Under the pieces are notes generated by a model that did no database searches, was not told where the DNA came from, and worked only from the letters and a program-made list of their open reading frames with translations. DNA of 64,000 nt from an uncultured Lachnospiraceae bacterium (GTDB lineage: Bacteria; Bacillota; Clostridia; Lachnospirales; Lachnospiraceae), in the NCBI GenBank assembly GCA_900549995.1, contig URQQ01000002.1:131472-195471 (forward strand), in the 5' to 3' direction. Within the stretch, counting starts at the first letter, position 1, and every line of letters starts with the position of its first letter. The position numbers and the translations under genes were made by a program. This document shows positions 33,856 to 42,180 of this stretch, piece after piece.

Positions 33856-33910
33856 CCCATGGTTGTGCATAATGCACAGTAGAACCCTCATACTTTGGGC
33901 ACGGCGAAAG

Positions 33911-33939
33911 TTGTCAGCACAACCTCCATATGATATCTT
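33911..33939 (+). promoter_or_regulatory. Probable promoter of the NCS1 operon
   Basis: TTGTCA (33911-33916), 17-bp spacer, TATCTT (33934-33939); start near 33946. A perfect 6-bp palindrome around one base, GTGCAT-A-ATGCAC (33865-33877), lies about 35 bp upstream of the -35 box and is a fair activator-site candidate for the PucR protein. Confidence 0.55.
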
Positions 33940-33955
33940 TTAACTAAGAAAAAAA

Positions 33956-34035
33956 TGAGTGAGAGGCAGAGTAAACCGGCTGAACCCTTTAGAGAATGTG
34001 GTGTTTTTCTAATGTTCAGCCTTTTCTTTCACTCA
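33956..34035 (+). promoter_or_regulatory. Structured leader RNA with internal terminator before the NCS1 permease
   Basis: An outer stem pairs TGAGTGAGAG (33956-33965) with CTTTCACTCA (34026-34035), one G-U pair. Inside it, GGCTGAAC (33978-33985) pairs perfectly with GTTCAGCC (34014-34021), directly followed by TTTTCTTT. The inner hairpin is terminator-like, and the outer stem consumes its T-rich tail, so the two could act as a switch. It ends 10 bases before the ribosome site. I do not recognise a known riboswitch. Confidence 0.55.
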
Positions 34036-34057
34036 AGAGAGAATGGAGGAAAAAAGT

Positions 34058-35341
34058 ATGGAGCAAGAGAACAACAGTATCTTAAATGACTATGCGCGCG
34101 ACTCTGTGCCGGAGGAGAAAACGTACGGCTGGCTGTCAATGGGATTGATCTGGGCTGGAGTGGGCATCAGCCTTGGACTGATCGTCACCGGCGGGGCTAT
34201 CGGAAGCGGTTTAAGCTTCAAGGCCGCTGTGGCAGCTTCTTTTATCGGGGGATTCGTCCTTGCAATTGTGACATCCGTCTGCGGAGTGATCGGCGCCAAG
34301 ACACATCTTTCCACTGCAATGATCAGCAGTTTCACCTTCGGAAAAGCCGCAATCCTTATCATCGCACTCATCCAGGCATTTGGTTCCTACGGATGGTTCG
34401 GAATTCAGCTGGGGCTGTTCGGAAAAACAGTAAACACAACCGTTCAGATGGCGCTTGGAATCGCTGTCCCCACAGCAATCTGTGTCATTATCGGCGGCAT
34501 CTTAATGATTTTAAGTTCTACTTTTGGATATAAGAGTCTGGATCTCCTGAGCAAGATTGCAGTTCCCCTGCTTCTGCTCCTTCTGATCGCATCTGTAGTA
34601 AAAATCCTGCAGGGACATTCCATCGCAGAAATTATGGCAATGCAGGCACCCGGCAAACCGATTACCCTTGGATACGGCATCTCCACTGCAATCGCTTCTT
34701 TTATTGTAGGCGCTGTAGTAGCACCGGACGTTTCCCGTTATGCAAAAACTCCAAAAGCAACGATTGGAGCTTCTGCGCTGGCATTTGCCATTGTTGTTCC
34801 ATTTATGATGGTCATCGGCTCCCTGGCCGCACAGGTTACAGGAACCTCAGATATTATTGATATCATGCTGAAACTCGGGTGGGGATTCATCGCACTGATT
34901 GTACTGATGCTTGCACAGTGGACATCCAATGATAATAATTTATACTGTGCCGCGCTCGGTTTTTCTGTTGTATTTAAGAAGCTGAAGAAATACCAGATTA
35001 CGATTGCATCCGGAATCATCGGCATCGCACTTGCACTCACGGGCATCGCTGACAATCTGACCGGATTCCTGAATTACCTCGGGATTCTGATCCCTCCGAT
35101 GGGCGGTGTTCTCGCGTCTGATTTCTACTTCTATCACAAGGAAAAATATAAAGTGGAACATCTGGATCAGGTGAAAAACATTGAGATCCCCGCATGTACA
35201 GCCTGGGTGATCGGATCTGCCGTTTCATTTATTACTACATATACCGGATTTTCACTGACGACCGTGCCAAGCATCGACGGAATGACGATTGCATTTTTGA
35301 TTCACTTCATATGGATGAGAGTCAAAAAATCTCAGTCATAA
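34058..35341 (+). CDS. NCS1-family permease (cytosine/purine/hydantoin transporter type)
   Basis: A 427-residue membrane protein with about twelve hydrophobic segments. It resembles CodB and other NCS1 symporters: the TYGWLSMGLIW start, GGAIGSGLSF in the first helices, VAPDVSRYAK near the middle and WTSNDNNLY. NCS1 proteins carry nucleobases, hydantoins or allantoin with sodium or protons. Start at 34058, eight bases after GGAGG; the upstream ATG at 34043 lies on top of that site. No deaminase follows, so the substrate is probably not cytosine. The amidohydrolase and AroM genes downstream suggest a cyclic ureide or its N-carbamoyl derivative. Confidence 0.88.
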   Translation: MEQENNSILNDYARDSVPEEKTYGWLSMGLIWAGVGISLGLIVTGGAIGSGLSFKAAVAASFIGGFVLAIVTSVCGVIGAKTHLSTAMISSFTFGKAAILIIALIQAFGSYGWFGIQLGLFGKTVNTTVQMALGIAVPTAICVIIGGILMILSSTFGYKSLDLLSKIAVPLLLLLLIASVVKILQGHSIAEIMAMQAPGKPITLGYGISTAIASFIVGAVVAPDVSRYAKTPKATIGASALAFAIVVPFMMVIGSLAAQVTGTSDIIDIMLKLGWGFIALIVLMLAQWTSNDNNLYCAALGFSVVFKKLKKYQITIASGIIGIALALTGIADNLTGFLNYLGILIPPMGGVLASDFYFYHKEKYKVEHLDQVKNIEIPACTAWVIGSAVSFITTYTGFSLTTVPSIDGMTIAFLIHFIWMRVKKSQS

Positions 35342-35366
35342 ATTAGGAAAACAGGAGGAAACGATT

Positions 35367-36191
35367 ATGAGCAGAAATGTAACTGTCGGACTGGTTCAGA
35401 TGGACTGTGTTCTGATGGATAAAGATGCCAACCGAAAAAAAATGCTAGATTATCTGGCACAGGCGGCAGCCAAAAAAGTGGATATCATCTGTTTTCCGGA
35501 AATGTGTACCACCGGGTACCATCCGGATCTGATCCGCGAGCGTTACGTGGATCTTGCCGAAAAACCAGATGGAGAAACGTTTCAGATCTTAAGTAAAAAA
35601 GCAAAAGAATACGGAATGTACATCGCTGCGCCGATTGTGCTGGAAAGCGATATCCCCGGAATTCTCTATAATGGACTGATCATGATTGATGACGAAGGGA
35701 ACCTGATGGGTACTTATAACAAGACTCATCTATGGGCCGGAGAACGCTACTGGTTCCGCCCCGGCAATACGTATCCGGTATTTCATACCAGATTCGGCAA
35801 TGTCGGCCTGATGATCTGCTATGACGGCGGTTTCCCGGAAGTGTCAAGAATTCTTACACTGAACGGAGCTGAACTTATTCTCTGTCCAAGTGCATTTCCG
35901 ACAAGAGACAAAGATATGTGGGATATCTATTTCGCTTCCCGCGCTCTGGAAAATGGATGTTTCGTGGCAGGCATTAACCGTGTCGGCGTAGAAGCAGACT
36001 GTGAAATGTTCGGTGACAACAAGATTTTTAACCCGAGAGGCAAATTACTGGCGGAGGCTTCCATCGGAGCAGAGGAATTGCTGACCTGTTCCATTGACCT
36101 TGACGATGTTGCCTGTCTCAGGGAGAAAGAGGTTGTCTATCTGCGAGACCGCAGGCCTGAAACCTACGATGCACTGCTGAAACGTTATTAA
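35367..36191 (+). CDS. Nitrilase-superfamily carbon-nitrogen hydrolase
   Basis: A 274-residue hydrolase with the Glu-Lys-Cys catalytic triad of the nitrilase superfamily: Glu45 in CFPEMCTTGY, Lys119 in YNKTHLW and Cys151 in MICYDGGFPEV. The length and motifs fit the amidase branches that include N-carbamoyl-D-amino-acid hydrolase, beta-ureidopropionase and omega-amidase, more than true nitrile hydrolases. Next to an NCS1 transporter, it probably removes the carbamoyl or amide group of an imported ureide. It sits 25 bp after the permease with AGGAGG upstream. The exact substrate is inference. Confidence 0.88.
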   Translation: MSRNVTVGLVQMDCVLMDKDANRKKMLDYLAQAAAKKVDIICFPEMCTTGYHPDLIRERYVDLAEKPDGETFQILSKKAKEYGMYIAAPIVLESDIPGILYNGLIMIDDEGNLMGTYNKTHLWAGERYWFRPGNTYPVFHTRFGNVGLMICYDGGFPEVSRILTLNGAELILCPSAFPTRDKDMWDIYFASRALENGCFVAGINRVGVEADCEMFGDNKIFNPRGKLLAEASIGAEELLTCSIDLDDVACLREKEVVYLRDRRPETYDALLKRY

Positions 36192-36232
36192 AGCCTTCAC
36201 ATGGCTGACAGATACATAAGGGAGGGACCCAA

Positions 36233-37183
36233 ATGCTTGTAAAAGAAATTTTAGATATTTATGAACTTCTGGATTCTGCGTACGCTGACGGAGACCGGAT
36301 CGAGGCCTATCTGAACCAGTTTCAGGCAGAATGTAAAATCTGCGTGGAAACTCTGAAGAGTGAAACCGGCCAGACAGATACTATAAAAATCATGATCCCC
36401 GGGAAAAATGGGAAATCCACCGGCGGATCTGCACCAACCCTCGGGGTCATCGGGCGTCTCGGAGGTCTTGGTGCCCGTCCGGAAAGGCTGGGGTTTGTAT
36501 CCGACGGTGACGGAGCACTGACGGTGCTCTCCGTCGCGGCCAAACTTTTAAAAATGCAGAAACAGGGTGATATTCTGGATGGTGATGTCATCATTTCCAC
36601 TCATATCTGTCCCAATGCACCTACGCTTCCGCACATTCCGGTTCCCTTCATGGGATCACCTGTCAGTATGGAGCAGATGAACCAGACAGAAGTAGATGAC
36701 CGCGCAGATGCCATCCTCTCCGTTGATACGACCAAAGGAAACCGTATTCTGAATCACAAAGGATTCGCCATTTCCCCTACGGTCAAAGAGGGATATATCT
36801 TAAAAGTCAGTGATGACCTTCTCGGTCTGGCAGAAATCACAACCGGTGATGTCCCCCAGGTATTCGCGCTGGCAACCCAGGATATCACACCTTACGGGAA
36901 CGGACTTACCCATCTGAACAGCATCCTGCAGCCTGCCACGGCTACAGACGCACCCGTTGTCGGCATCGCAATCAGTACGAAAACTACTGTCCCCGGCTGC
37001 GCAACCGGTGCCACCAGCATCACGGCGGTTGATGAAGCTGCCCGTTTTGTCCTGGAAGCGGCCAAAGCATATACCCGGAACGAGTGCAGTTTTTACGATG
37101 AAAAAGAATACCAGATGCTTACAGAGCTCTATGGCTCTATGAAACATCTGCATACGTTTGGACATCAGGATCAGGGAATCTGA
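36233..37183 (+). CDS. DUF1177-family protein
   Basis: A 316-residue protein that I recognise as DUF1177. No catalytic activity has been established for this family to my knowledge. Visible features are a glycine-rich GRLGGLGARPERLGFVSDGD stretch (near 80-100), the STHICPNAP segment near 124-132, and VPGCATGATSI near the C-terminus. The SDGDGALTVLSVAAKLL region recalls the metal-site segments of M20/M42-type hydrolases, but I cannot confirm this. It lies between the amidohydrolase and the AroM gene, 15 bp before the latter. That fixed partnership suggests an enzyme or enzyme partner of the same pathway. Confidence 0.82.
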   Translation: MLVKEILDIYELLDSAYADGDRIEAYLNQFQAECKICVETLKSETGQTDTIKIMIPGKNGKSTGGSAPTLGVIGRLGGLGARPERLGFVSDGDGALTVLSVAAKLLKMQKQGDILDGDVIISTHICPNAPTLPHIPVPFMGSPVSMEQMNQTEVDDRADAILSVDTTKGNRILNHKGFAISPTVKEGYILKVSDDLLGLAEITTGDVPQVFALATQDITPYGNGLTHLNSILQPATATDAPVVGIAISTKTTVPGCATGATSITAVDEAARFVLEAAKAYTRNECSFYDEKEYQMLTELYGSMKHLHTFGHQDQGI

Positions 37184-37198
37184 AAGGAGGAACCCCCT

Positions 37199-37867
37199 TT
37201 GAAAATCGGTATGATCACAGTCGGACAGTCCCCAAGGGTGGATGTCACGGAGGATATCGCTCCCCTTTTTGACCCCGGTATTGAACTTCTCCAGCGGGGG
37301 GCACTGGATGGGATGACCCCGGAAGAACTAAGGACAATTACTCCCGAAGAAGGAGACTATGTCCTAGTCTCAAGACTGAACAACGGACAGCAAGTCCGAT
37401 TTGCAGAACGTAAAATAATTCCCCGGCTTCAGAAGGCTGTTACATCGCTTGAGCAGGACGGCGTCTCCTGCATACTGATGCTGTGTACCGGCAAATTCCC
37501 TCCGGAATTGAAGTCAAACGTACGCATGATCTATCCTTACGATCTTCTGACCGGACTGGTTCCCATATTGTCAGGGCACGGACATCTTGCAGTAATACTG
37601 CCGGATGAAAGCCAGATTCCACAGTTAAAAGACCGCTGGGAACAACTGTCTGATCAGGTAACCCTGATTGCCGCCTCCCCCTACGGAGACCGTCAGGCAA
37701 TCATAGACGCAGGCGAGAAACTGAAAAACTGCGGTGCAGATTTAATTATTATGGACTGCATCGGATATACCAGTGAGATGAAAGACATGATCCGTACAGT
37801 TACCAAAAAACCTGTGCTGCTGCCGCGCACATTGCTTGCAAGGGTGGCGGTGGAATATAGTTTCTGA
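37199..37867 (+). CDS. aroM: AroM-family protein
   Basis: A 222-residue protein of the AroM family. Translation starts at a TTG with AAAGGAGG eight bases upstream. Cys96 in MLCTGKFP and Cys187 in MDCIGYT sit where the two catalytic cysteines occur in the Asp/Glu/hydantoin racemase fold, to which AroM appears related. A two-cysteine racemase or isomerase activity is therefore plausible, but AroM function has not been shown; the name comes from its location next to aroL in E. coli. It closes the NCS1 operon, right before a bidirectional terminator. Confidence 0.85.
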   Translation: MKIGMITVGQSPRVDVTEDIAPLFDPGIELLQRGALDGMTPEELRTITPEEGDYVLVSRLNNGQQVRFAERKIIPRLQKAVTSLEQDGVSCILMLCTGKFPPELKSNVRMIYPYDLLTGLVPILSGHGHLAVILPDESQIPQLKDRWEQLSDQVTLIAASPYGDRQAIIDAGEKLKNCGADLIIMDCIGYTSEMKDMIRTVTKKPVLLPRTLLARVAVEYSF

Positions 37868-37875
37868 AAAATTGT

Positions 37876-37927
37876 GAAAAGCTGCATCCGGAATCGATTT
37901 ATAATCTGTTCCCGGCTGCAGCTTTTC
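37876..37927. terminator. Bidirectional terminator between convergent operons
   Basis: GAAAAGCTGCA (37876-37886) and TGCAGCTTTTC (37917-37927) form a perfect 11-bp stem, giving T-rich tails in both directions (TTTTCCTTT on plus, TTTTCACAATTTTT on minus). It ends both the AroM operon and the ROK kinase operon. Confidence 0.82.
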
Positions 37928-37934
37928 CTTTCAT

Positions 37935-38858
37935 TTATTTTTCTTTCTCTCTTTTCCTGGCAAATATCGCCGCACCAATGACTCCTTTTCCCACCGATTC
38001 TTCAGAATAAACATAGTCAAACCCATATGCCATCACATCTGTTCCGACACTTGCGTTGACCGCCTTTTCAAAATCCGCTCTCGGGAAATCTTTCATTTCC
38101 ATCACGCCGCCTCCGACGATGATGGTGTCCGGATTGAAAATCGTTGCCATGACCGCATAGACGTGGGCACATGCCTCCACAAATTCCTTCAGCGGCTTCT
38201 CCCCTCCATGCAGTGTGAAGATATCCTGTATTTCTGTATCGGGATAATATTGTGCCCTGATTTCCTGCAGTCTCCAGCCTGATGCATAACACTCACAGCA
38301 TCCATTTTTTCCACAGCTGCACGGCCTGTCTCCCCGGAAGAAAGGAATATGTCCCAGATCCAGTTCGGCGCCATCTTTCCCTTCCAGCGCTTTGCCGTCG
38401 ATCATGACCGATGCTCCCACCCCGGTTCCGATATATATTCCAATTACTATTTTCTTTTGTTCCAGATGATTTGCCGCGACATCATATAGCAGGATATTAT
38501 TCACATCATTATTTACATAGACAGGTCTGTGAAAATACTCCCTGATCCCGGAAGCAATATTTTCATTGGAAAATACGACTTCCCCTGCACTGTTGCGGAT
38601 ATTGGTCGTGCAGATCACGGTTTCTTTATCATTTGCCACCGATGACGGAACACCGATGGATATGGCTTCTATCTCCCGGATACCGTTCTGTTTCATATAT
38701 TCATCAATGATTCTGCACAGCTCCTTCACAGGGTGCTTTGCGTCTGCAATCACTGAGCTTCCTATGACAGAAGGAACTTTCATACGATTGTCCGGACCCA
38801 CTGCACCAATCCTTAAGTTTGTGCCGCCCAGATCAATCCCTATGATCACATTCTCCAT
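37935..38858 (-). CDS. ROK-family sugar kinase, allokinase-like
   Basis: A 307-residue ROK kinase. It has the phosphate loop DLGGTN (9-14), the catalytic aspartate in VNNDVNN, the YIGTGVGAS motif, and a CSCGKNGCCE zinc site. The GGGVMEMKDFPR segment near the C-terminus and IGVPSSVANDKETVI resemble E. coli AlsK (D-allose kinase) more than glucokinase or NagK. It phosphorylates a hexose or amino sugar at C6 using ATP. It is the last gene of the operon with the GPH symporter and NagB, so it probably supplies the phosphate that NagB needs. GGAGG precedes the start. Confidence 0.88.
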   Translation of the reverse strand: MENVIIGIDLGGTNLRIGAVGPDNRMKVPSVIGSSVIADAKHPVKELCRIIDEYMKQNGIREIEAISIGVPSSVANDKETVICTTNIRNSAGEVVFSNENIASGIREYFHRPVYVNNDVNNILLYDVAANHLEQKKIVIGIYIGTGVGASVMIDGKALEGKDGAELDLGHIPFFRGDRPCSCGKNGCCECYASGWRLQEIRAQYYPDTEIQDIFTLHGGEKPLKEFVEACAHVYAVMATIFNPDTIIVGGGVMEMKDFPRADFEKAVNASVGTDVMAYGFDYVYSEESVGKGVIGAAIFARKREKEK

Positions 38859-38881
38859 CCCGTCCCCTCCTTTTCATTTCT

Positions 38882-40078
38882 CTATCTCTTTATTTCATCC
38901 TCCGATGACTTCCGGGACGCTGTAATCTCCTCTACCCATGCCTCACGCATCATTCGAAAACATCCCCTCATCATATGGTATTCATCATACAGCGCCTGCC
39001 TTACCTGTACATCAATCGGAATTGCTTCATTTTTCATCTCTTTCATAAACTTCTCAAACCGTTCTACAATCAATGCCCCGTACTCTTTATAACAGCTGTC
39101 TATCACCAGCCTGTCCGGATTGTATACCCATAACAGATTATATAAAACCCGGGCAATCAGCTCCAGGACTTCATCCAGAATTCTCATTTCCGCTTCACTG
39201 AGAGGTTCTTCCCCTGTAAGAAGTTTCCTGAATTTTTTCTGGATCCCATGTTCTCTTAATTTTTTATTCAGTGCATTTACTGATATCAGTTCTTCCAGAG
39301 TTGTATATCCATTTCCAGACGGATCGGCTATCAGCATCTTCCCGACTTCACCGGCCATCAGATCGGCTCCGGCAACCGCCACACCTTCGTGTATAAAAAA
39401 TCCTCCCACGCCATAACCGCAGTAAAAATAAAACTGGCTCCCAAGGCTCCCCTCCTGGCTGTTATATTCTGAGTGGGCAGCCGGGACAACATCATGAAAT
39501 ACCCGGACATTGTCAATTGAAAGCTCTTCCATGAATAATTTCTTAATATGAAGTTCCTTAAAGTCAGCGATCAGATCATAGTTCACAAGATCTACCTCTT
39601 CATAATATGCACTGGGCACAAACACTGCGATTCCGACAGTCGTTGTCTGCAAAAGGCAAAGCCGTTCTCTTACCTTTGCGATTGCGGTCAGAAGGTTCTC
39701 TTTATAATCACAGCCTTCCTTGAATTCAACCGTCTGGCTATCGAGGAGATTCTCATAGATGTCATAGATCAGGAAACTGATCTCATCTACAGATGTCAGA
39801 TTTACACAGACAATATTCCCATACGATTCCGCAATCTCCAGTGCTTTCGGTTTCCGCCCTACGTCGTTGCCGGTACTTGCTTTTTCCACAAGTATTCCCA
39901 TCTCAATCAGATCATCTACGATATGTTTTACCGTCATAAGGCTGATATGATTCTTTTTGGACAATTCATTCCTCGTCTTGCTTTTATCCCGGATAATGTC
40001 CTGCATAATATTCGTAATATTTACATTTCTGATATTGCTTACTGTAAGTGTCTGTTTCTTATCTATATCCATCTGCAT
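38882..40078 (-). CDS. ROK-family transcriptional repressor (NagC/XylR type)
   Basis: A 398-residue protein: an N-terminal winged helix (about 10-75; RNELSKKNHISLMTVKHIVD) followed by a ROK sugar-binding domain. The usual kinase motif is degraded, as in repressors. The HEGVAVAGADLMAGEVG stretch equals the effector-binding region of NagC-type proteins. The zinc-binding CxCGxxGC motif is missing. It likely represses this operon and is released by the free or phosphorylated amino sugar. Two start codons (40078, 40072) are possible. Operator candidates lie at 43709-43780 and 44922-44947. Confidence 0.88.
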   Translation of the reverse strand: MQMDIDKKQTLTVSNIRNVNITNIMQDIIRDKSKTRNELSKKNHISLMTVKHIVDDLIEMGILVEKASTGNDVGRKPKALEIAESYGNIVCVNLTSVDEISFLIYDIYENLLDSQTVEFKEGCDYKENLLTAIAKVRERLCLLQTTTVGIAVFVPSAYYEEVDLVNYDLIADFKELHIKKLFMEELSIDNVRVFHDVVPAAHSEYNSQEGSLGSQFYFYCGYGVGGFFIHEGVAVAGADLMAGEVGKMLIADPSGNGYTTLEELISVNALNKKLREHGIQKKFRKLLTGEEPLSEAEMRILDEVLELIARVLYNLLWVYNPDRLVIDSCYKEYGALIVERFEKFMKEMKNEAIPIDVQVRQALYDEYHMMRGCFRMMREAWVEEITASRKSSEDEIKR

Positions 40079-40111
40079 GAAAATCTTCTCCTTATCTTTT
40101 ATGCTGCAAAG

Positions 40112-41410
40112 CTATCTTAAGCATTCTCTGAGAGACTTGTCAATGATTTCAACTGCTTCATCTACATTTTCCTTCGATGTGATCAAAGCCGGATGCATTA
40201 CTACAACAACATTCTGCAGGTTCTTTCTGCTTTCAAGCTCAGTGATCAGGCCATTTGCAAGCATTGTCTCATATAACTGCTGTCCGAGTTCGTACTTATC
40301 AGCACTTGGCGTTCCCTCGATCTCAAATCCCTGAAGAAGCCCGCGTCCCCGTACATCTGTAATCTCCGGATATTTTGCCTTTAGTCCTGTAAGCTTCTCA
40401 TGCAGGTATTCTCCTACCACACGGCTGTTCTCTACAAGCCCGTCTCTCTGTATTATTTCGATGTTCTTAAGCGCGCTGCGGCAGGTAAGAGGATAACAGG
40501 AGTGTGTATGGCCGTGCAGGCTTATTTTGCTCATCGCCTCACCGATCTCTTTTTTACATAAAACTGCGGATCCCGGTACATATCCACTTGTAAGCCCCTT
40601 CCCGGTTACAAGGATATCCGGTGTCACGCCTTCATATTCACAGGCGAACATCGTACCTGTCTGTCCGATTCCGGTTACAACTTCATCGAAAATCAAAAGC
40701 GCACCGTACTTATCACAGAGTTCTCTCACACCTTTCCAGAATCCTTCCGGAGGCACGATAACACCGCCGGCCGCAAAGATTGGTTCAGAAATGACTGCCG
40801 CAATGCGGTCACCGCCTTCATGAAGCATCGTCTGTTCCAGATATTTCAGACACTGCATGCCGCAAGATCCCGGTTCTTTTCCAAAATCACAGTGATAGCA
40901 GTACGGCGGCGCAGAGTGTACGAACCCCCTTGGAAGCAGTTCCGAGATTCCGGAATTCTCCTGAATCATTTCCGACTTGCCGGTTGCCGCTGCGGCACCT
41001 GCGGTGGAGCCATGGAATCCCCGCCTGAAAGAGATGATTCTTCCGCCTCCGCGGTAATATTTTGCCAGTTTCAGAGCGAACTCATTGGCATCGGATCCGG
41101 TACAGCCAAACATTACCATATCAAGGCCTTCCGGGGAAATCTCGACCATCTTCTCGGCCAGCGCTGCTCTTTCTTCTGTCACAAAACAGGACGTTACGTT
41201 CGCAACTTTTTCCAGCTGCTCTTTCAGCGCCCCGATCAATTCTTCATTGCCATGGCCTAAAGTACAGGCAGAAAACTGTCCTGAAAAATCCAGGTATTTC
41301 TTTCCGGCATCATCATAAAGGTACATCCCTTTTCCTTTTGTAAACACAAGGTCATCTGTCGTGTAACATTGGATGAGGTATTTTTTATCTTTCTCAACTG
41401 TTTTATTCAT
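40112..41410 (-). CDS. Class III PLP-dependent aminotransferase
   Basis: A 432-residue fold-type I aminotransferase of the omega-amino-acid or acetylornithine group. The PLP lysine is Lys271 in VTGKGLTSG, and Asp242 in IFDEVVTG binds the pyridine nitrogen. GCTGSDANE near 102-110 binds the phosphate. Cys171, Cys174, Cys183 and Cys187 form a CxxC-x8-CxxxC cluster, known in some relatives of this class. It moves an amino group from a primary amine to an oxo acid. Its place between NagB and the ROK repressor is unusual for glucosamine use and suggests that the substrate carries an amino group NagB alone cannot remove. Confidence 0.88.
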   Translation of the reverse strand: MNKTVEKDKKYLIQCYTTDDLVFTKGKGMYLYDDAGKKYLDFSGQFSACTLGHGNEELIGALKEQLEKVANVTSCFVTEERAALAEKMVEISPEGLDMVMFGCTGSDANEFALKLAKYYRGGGRIISFRRGFHGSTAGAAAATGKSEMIQENSGISELLPRGFVHSAPPYCYHCDFGKEPGSCGMQCLKYLEQTMLHEGGDRIAAVISEPIFAAGGVIVPPEGFWKGVRELCDKYGALLIFDEVVTGIGQTGTMFACEYEGVTPDILVTGKGLTSGYVPGSAVLCKKEIGEAMSKISLHGHTHSCYPLTCRSALKNIEIIQRDGLVENSRVVGEYLHEKLTGLKAKYPEITDVRGRGLLQGFEIEGTPSADKYELGQQLYETMLANGLITELESRKNLQNVVVVMHPALITSKENVDEAVEIIDKSLRECLR

Positions 41411-41426
41411 ATGGATTCCTCCCGAT

Positions 41427-42161
41427 TTATTCGTATTTCATCATTGATAACGCATCTTCATCTGCCACAATGGTTACATCCGGATGAAGCTTAAGAACCG
41501 ATGCCGGAACACCTGGAACTACCGGGCCATTCACCACCTGATTCAGGATTTCAGCCTTCTCTTTCCCGCTGACAAGCATCAGGATTTTCCGTGCCTTCAT
41601 AATCGTCCCGATCCCCATGGTATACGCTTTGCGCGGTACATCTTCTGCTTTCTCGAAAAACCGTTGATTCGCTTCAATTGTACTTTCTGCAAGTGACACA
41701 CAATGGCAGGATGCTTTAAAATCATCCGCAGGTTCATTGAATCCGATATGTCCGTTATGTCCAAGCCCCAGAAGCTGCAGGTCAATGCCTCCGGCCTCTT
41801 TGATTGTATTTTCATATTCCGCACACACCTTGCTGCTGTCTTCTTCCAACCCGTTCGGAATAAATGTATTCTCTGCTTTGATGTTAATGTCTTTGAACAG
41901 GTTCTGGTTCATAAAATAATAATAGCCCTGTTCATCCTCTGGCCCAAGTCCTTTATATTCATCCAGGTTCACAGACTTGATCTCCGAAAAATCCAGAATT
42001 CCCTGTCTGTACCATTTCTTCAGGTATCCGTAGGCTCCGACAGGGGTAGACCCTGTCGCAAGCCCGAGGACACTGTCTGGCTTTGAAATGACCTGAGCTG
42101 CTAAAACAGCCGCCGCTTTTTCACTTAATTTCTCATAATTCTCCGCTTTAATGATCTTCAT
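41427..42161 (-). CDS. nagB: Glucosamine-6-phosphate deaminase
   Basis: A 244-residue NagB, full length for Firmicute forms. It shows ATGSTPVG (35-42) for phosphate binding, Asp67 in NLDEYKG, and the catalytic GLGHNGHIGFNEP with His138 and Glu143. It isomerises and deaminates glucosamine 6-phosphate to fructose 6-phosphate and ammonia. It sits after the GPH symporter and before the aminotransferase; AGAGGAA precedes the ATG. With the ROK kinase it would complete a route from a free amino sugar to glycolysis. Confidence 0.94.
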   Translation of the reverse strand: MKIIKAENYEKLSEKAAAVLAAQVISKPDSVLGLATGSTPVGAYGYLKKWYRQGILDFSEIKSVNLDEYKGLGPEDEQGYYYFMNQNLFKDINIKAENTFIPNGLEEDSSKVCAEYENTIKEAGGIDLQLLGLGHNGHIGFNEPADDFKASCHCVSLAESTIEANQRFFEKAEDVPRKAYTMGIGTIMKARKILMLVSGKEKAEILNQVVNGPVVPGVPASVLKLHPDVTIVADEDALSMMKYE

Positions 42162-42180
42162 TTTACTTCCTCTTTTCAGA

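Noticed and set aside
33946..34057. Known purine-type riboswitch before the NCS1 permease
   Set aside because: The characteristic conserved loops and three-way junction are absent; the fold seen is two nested stems.
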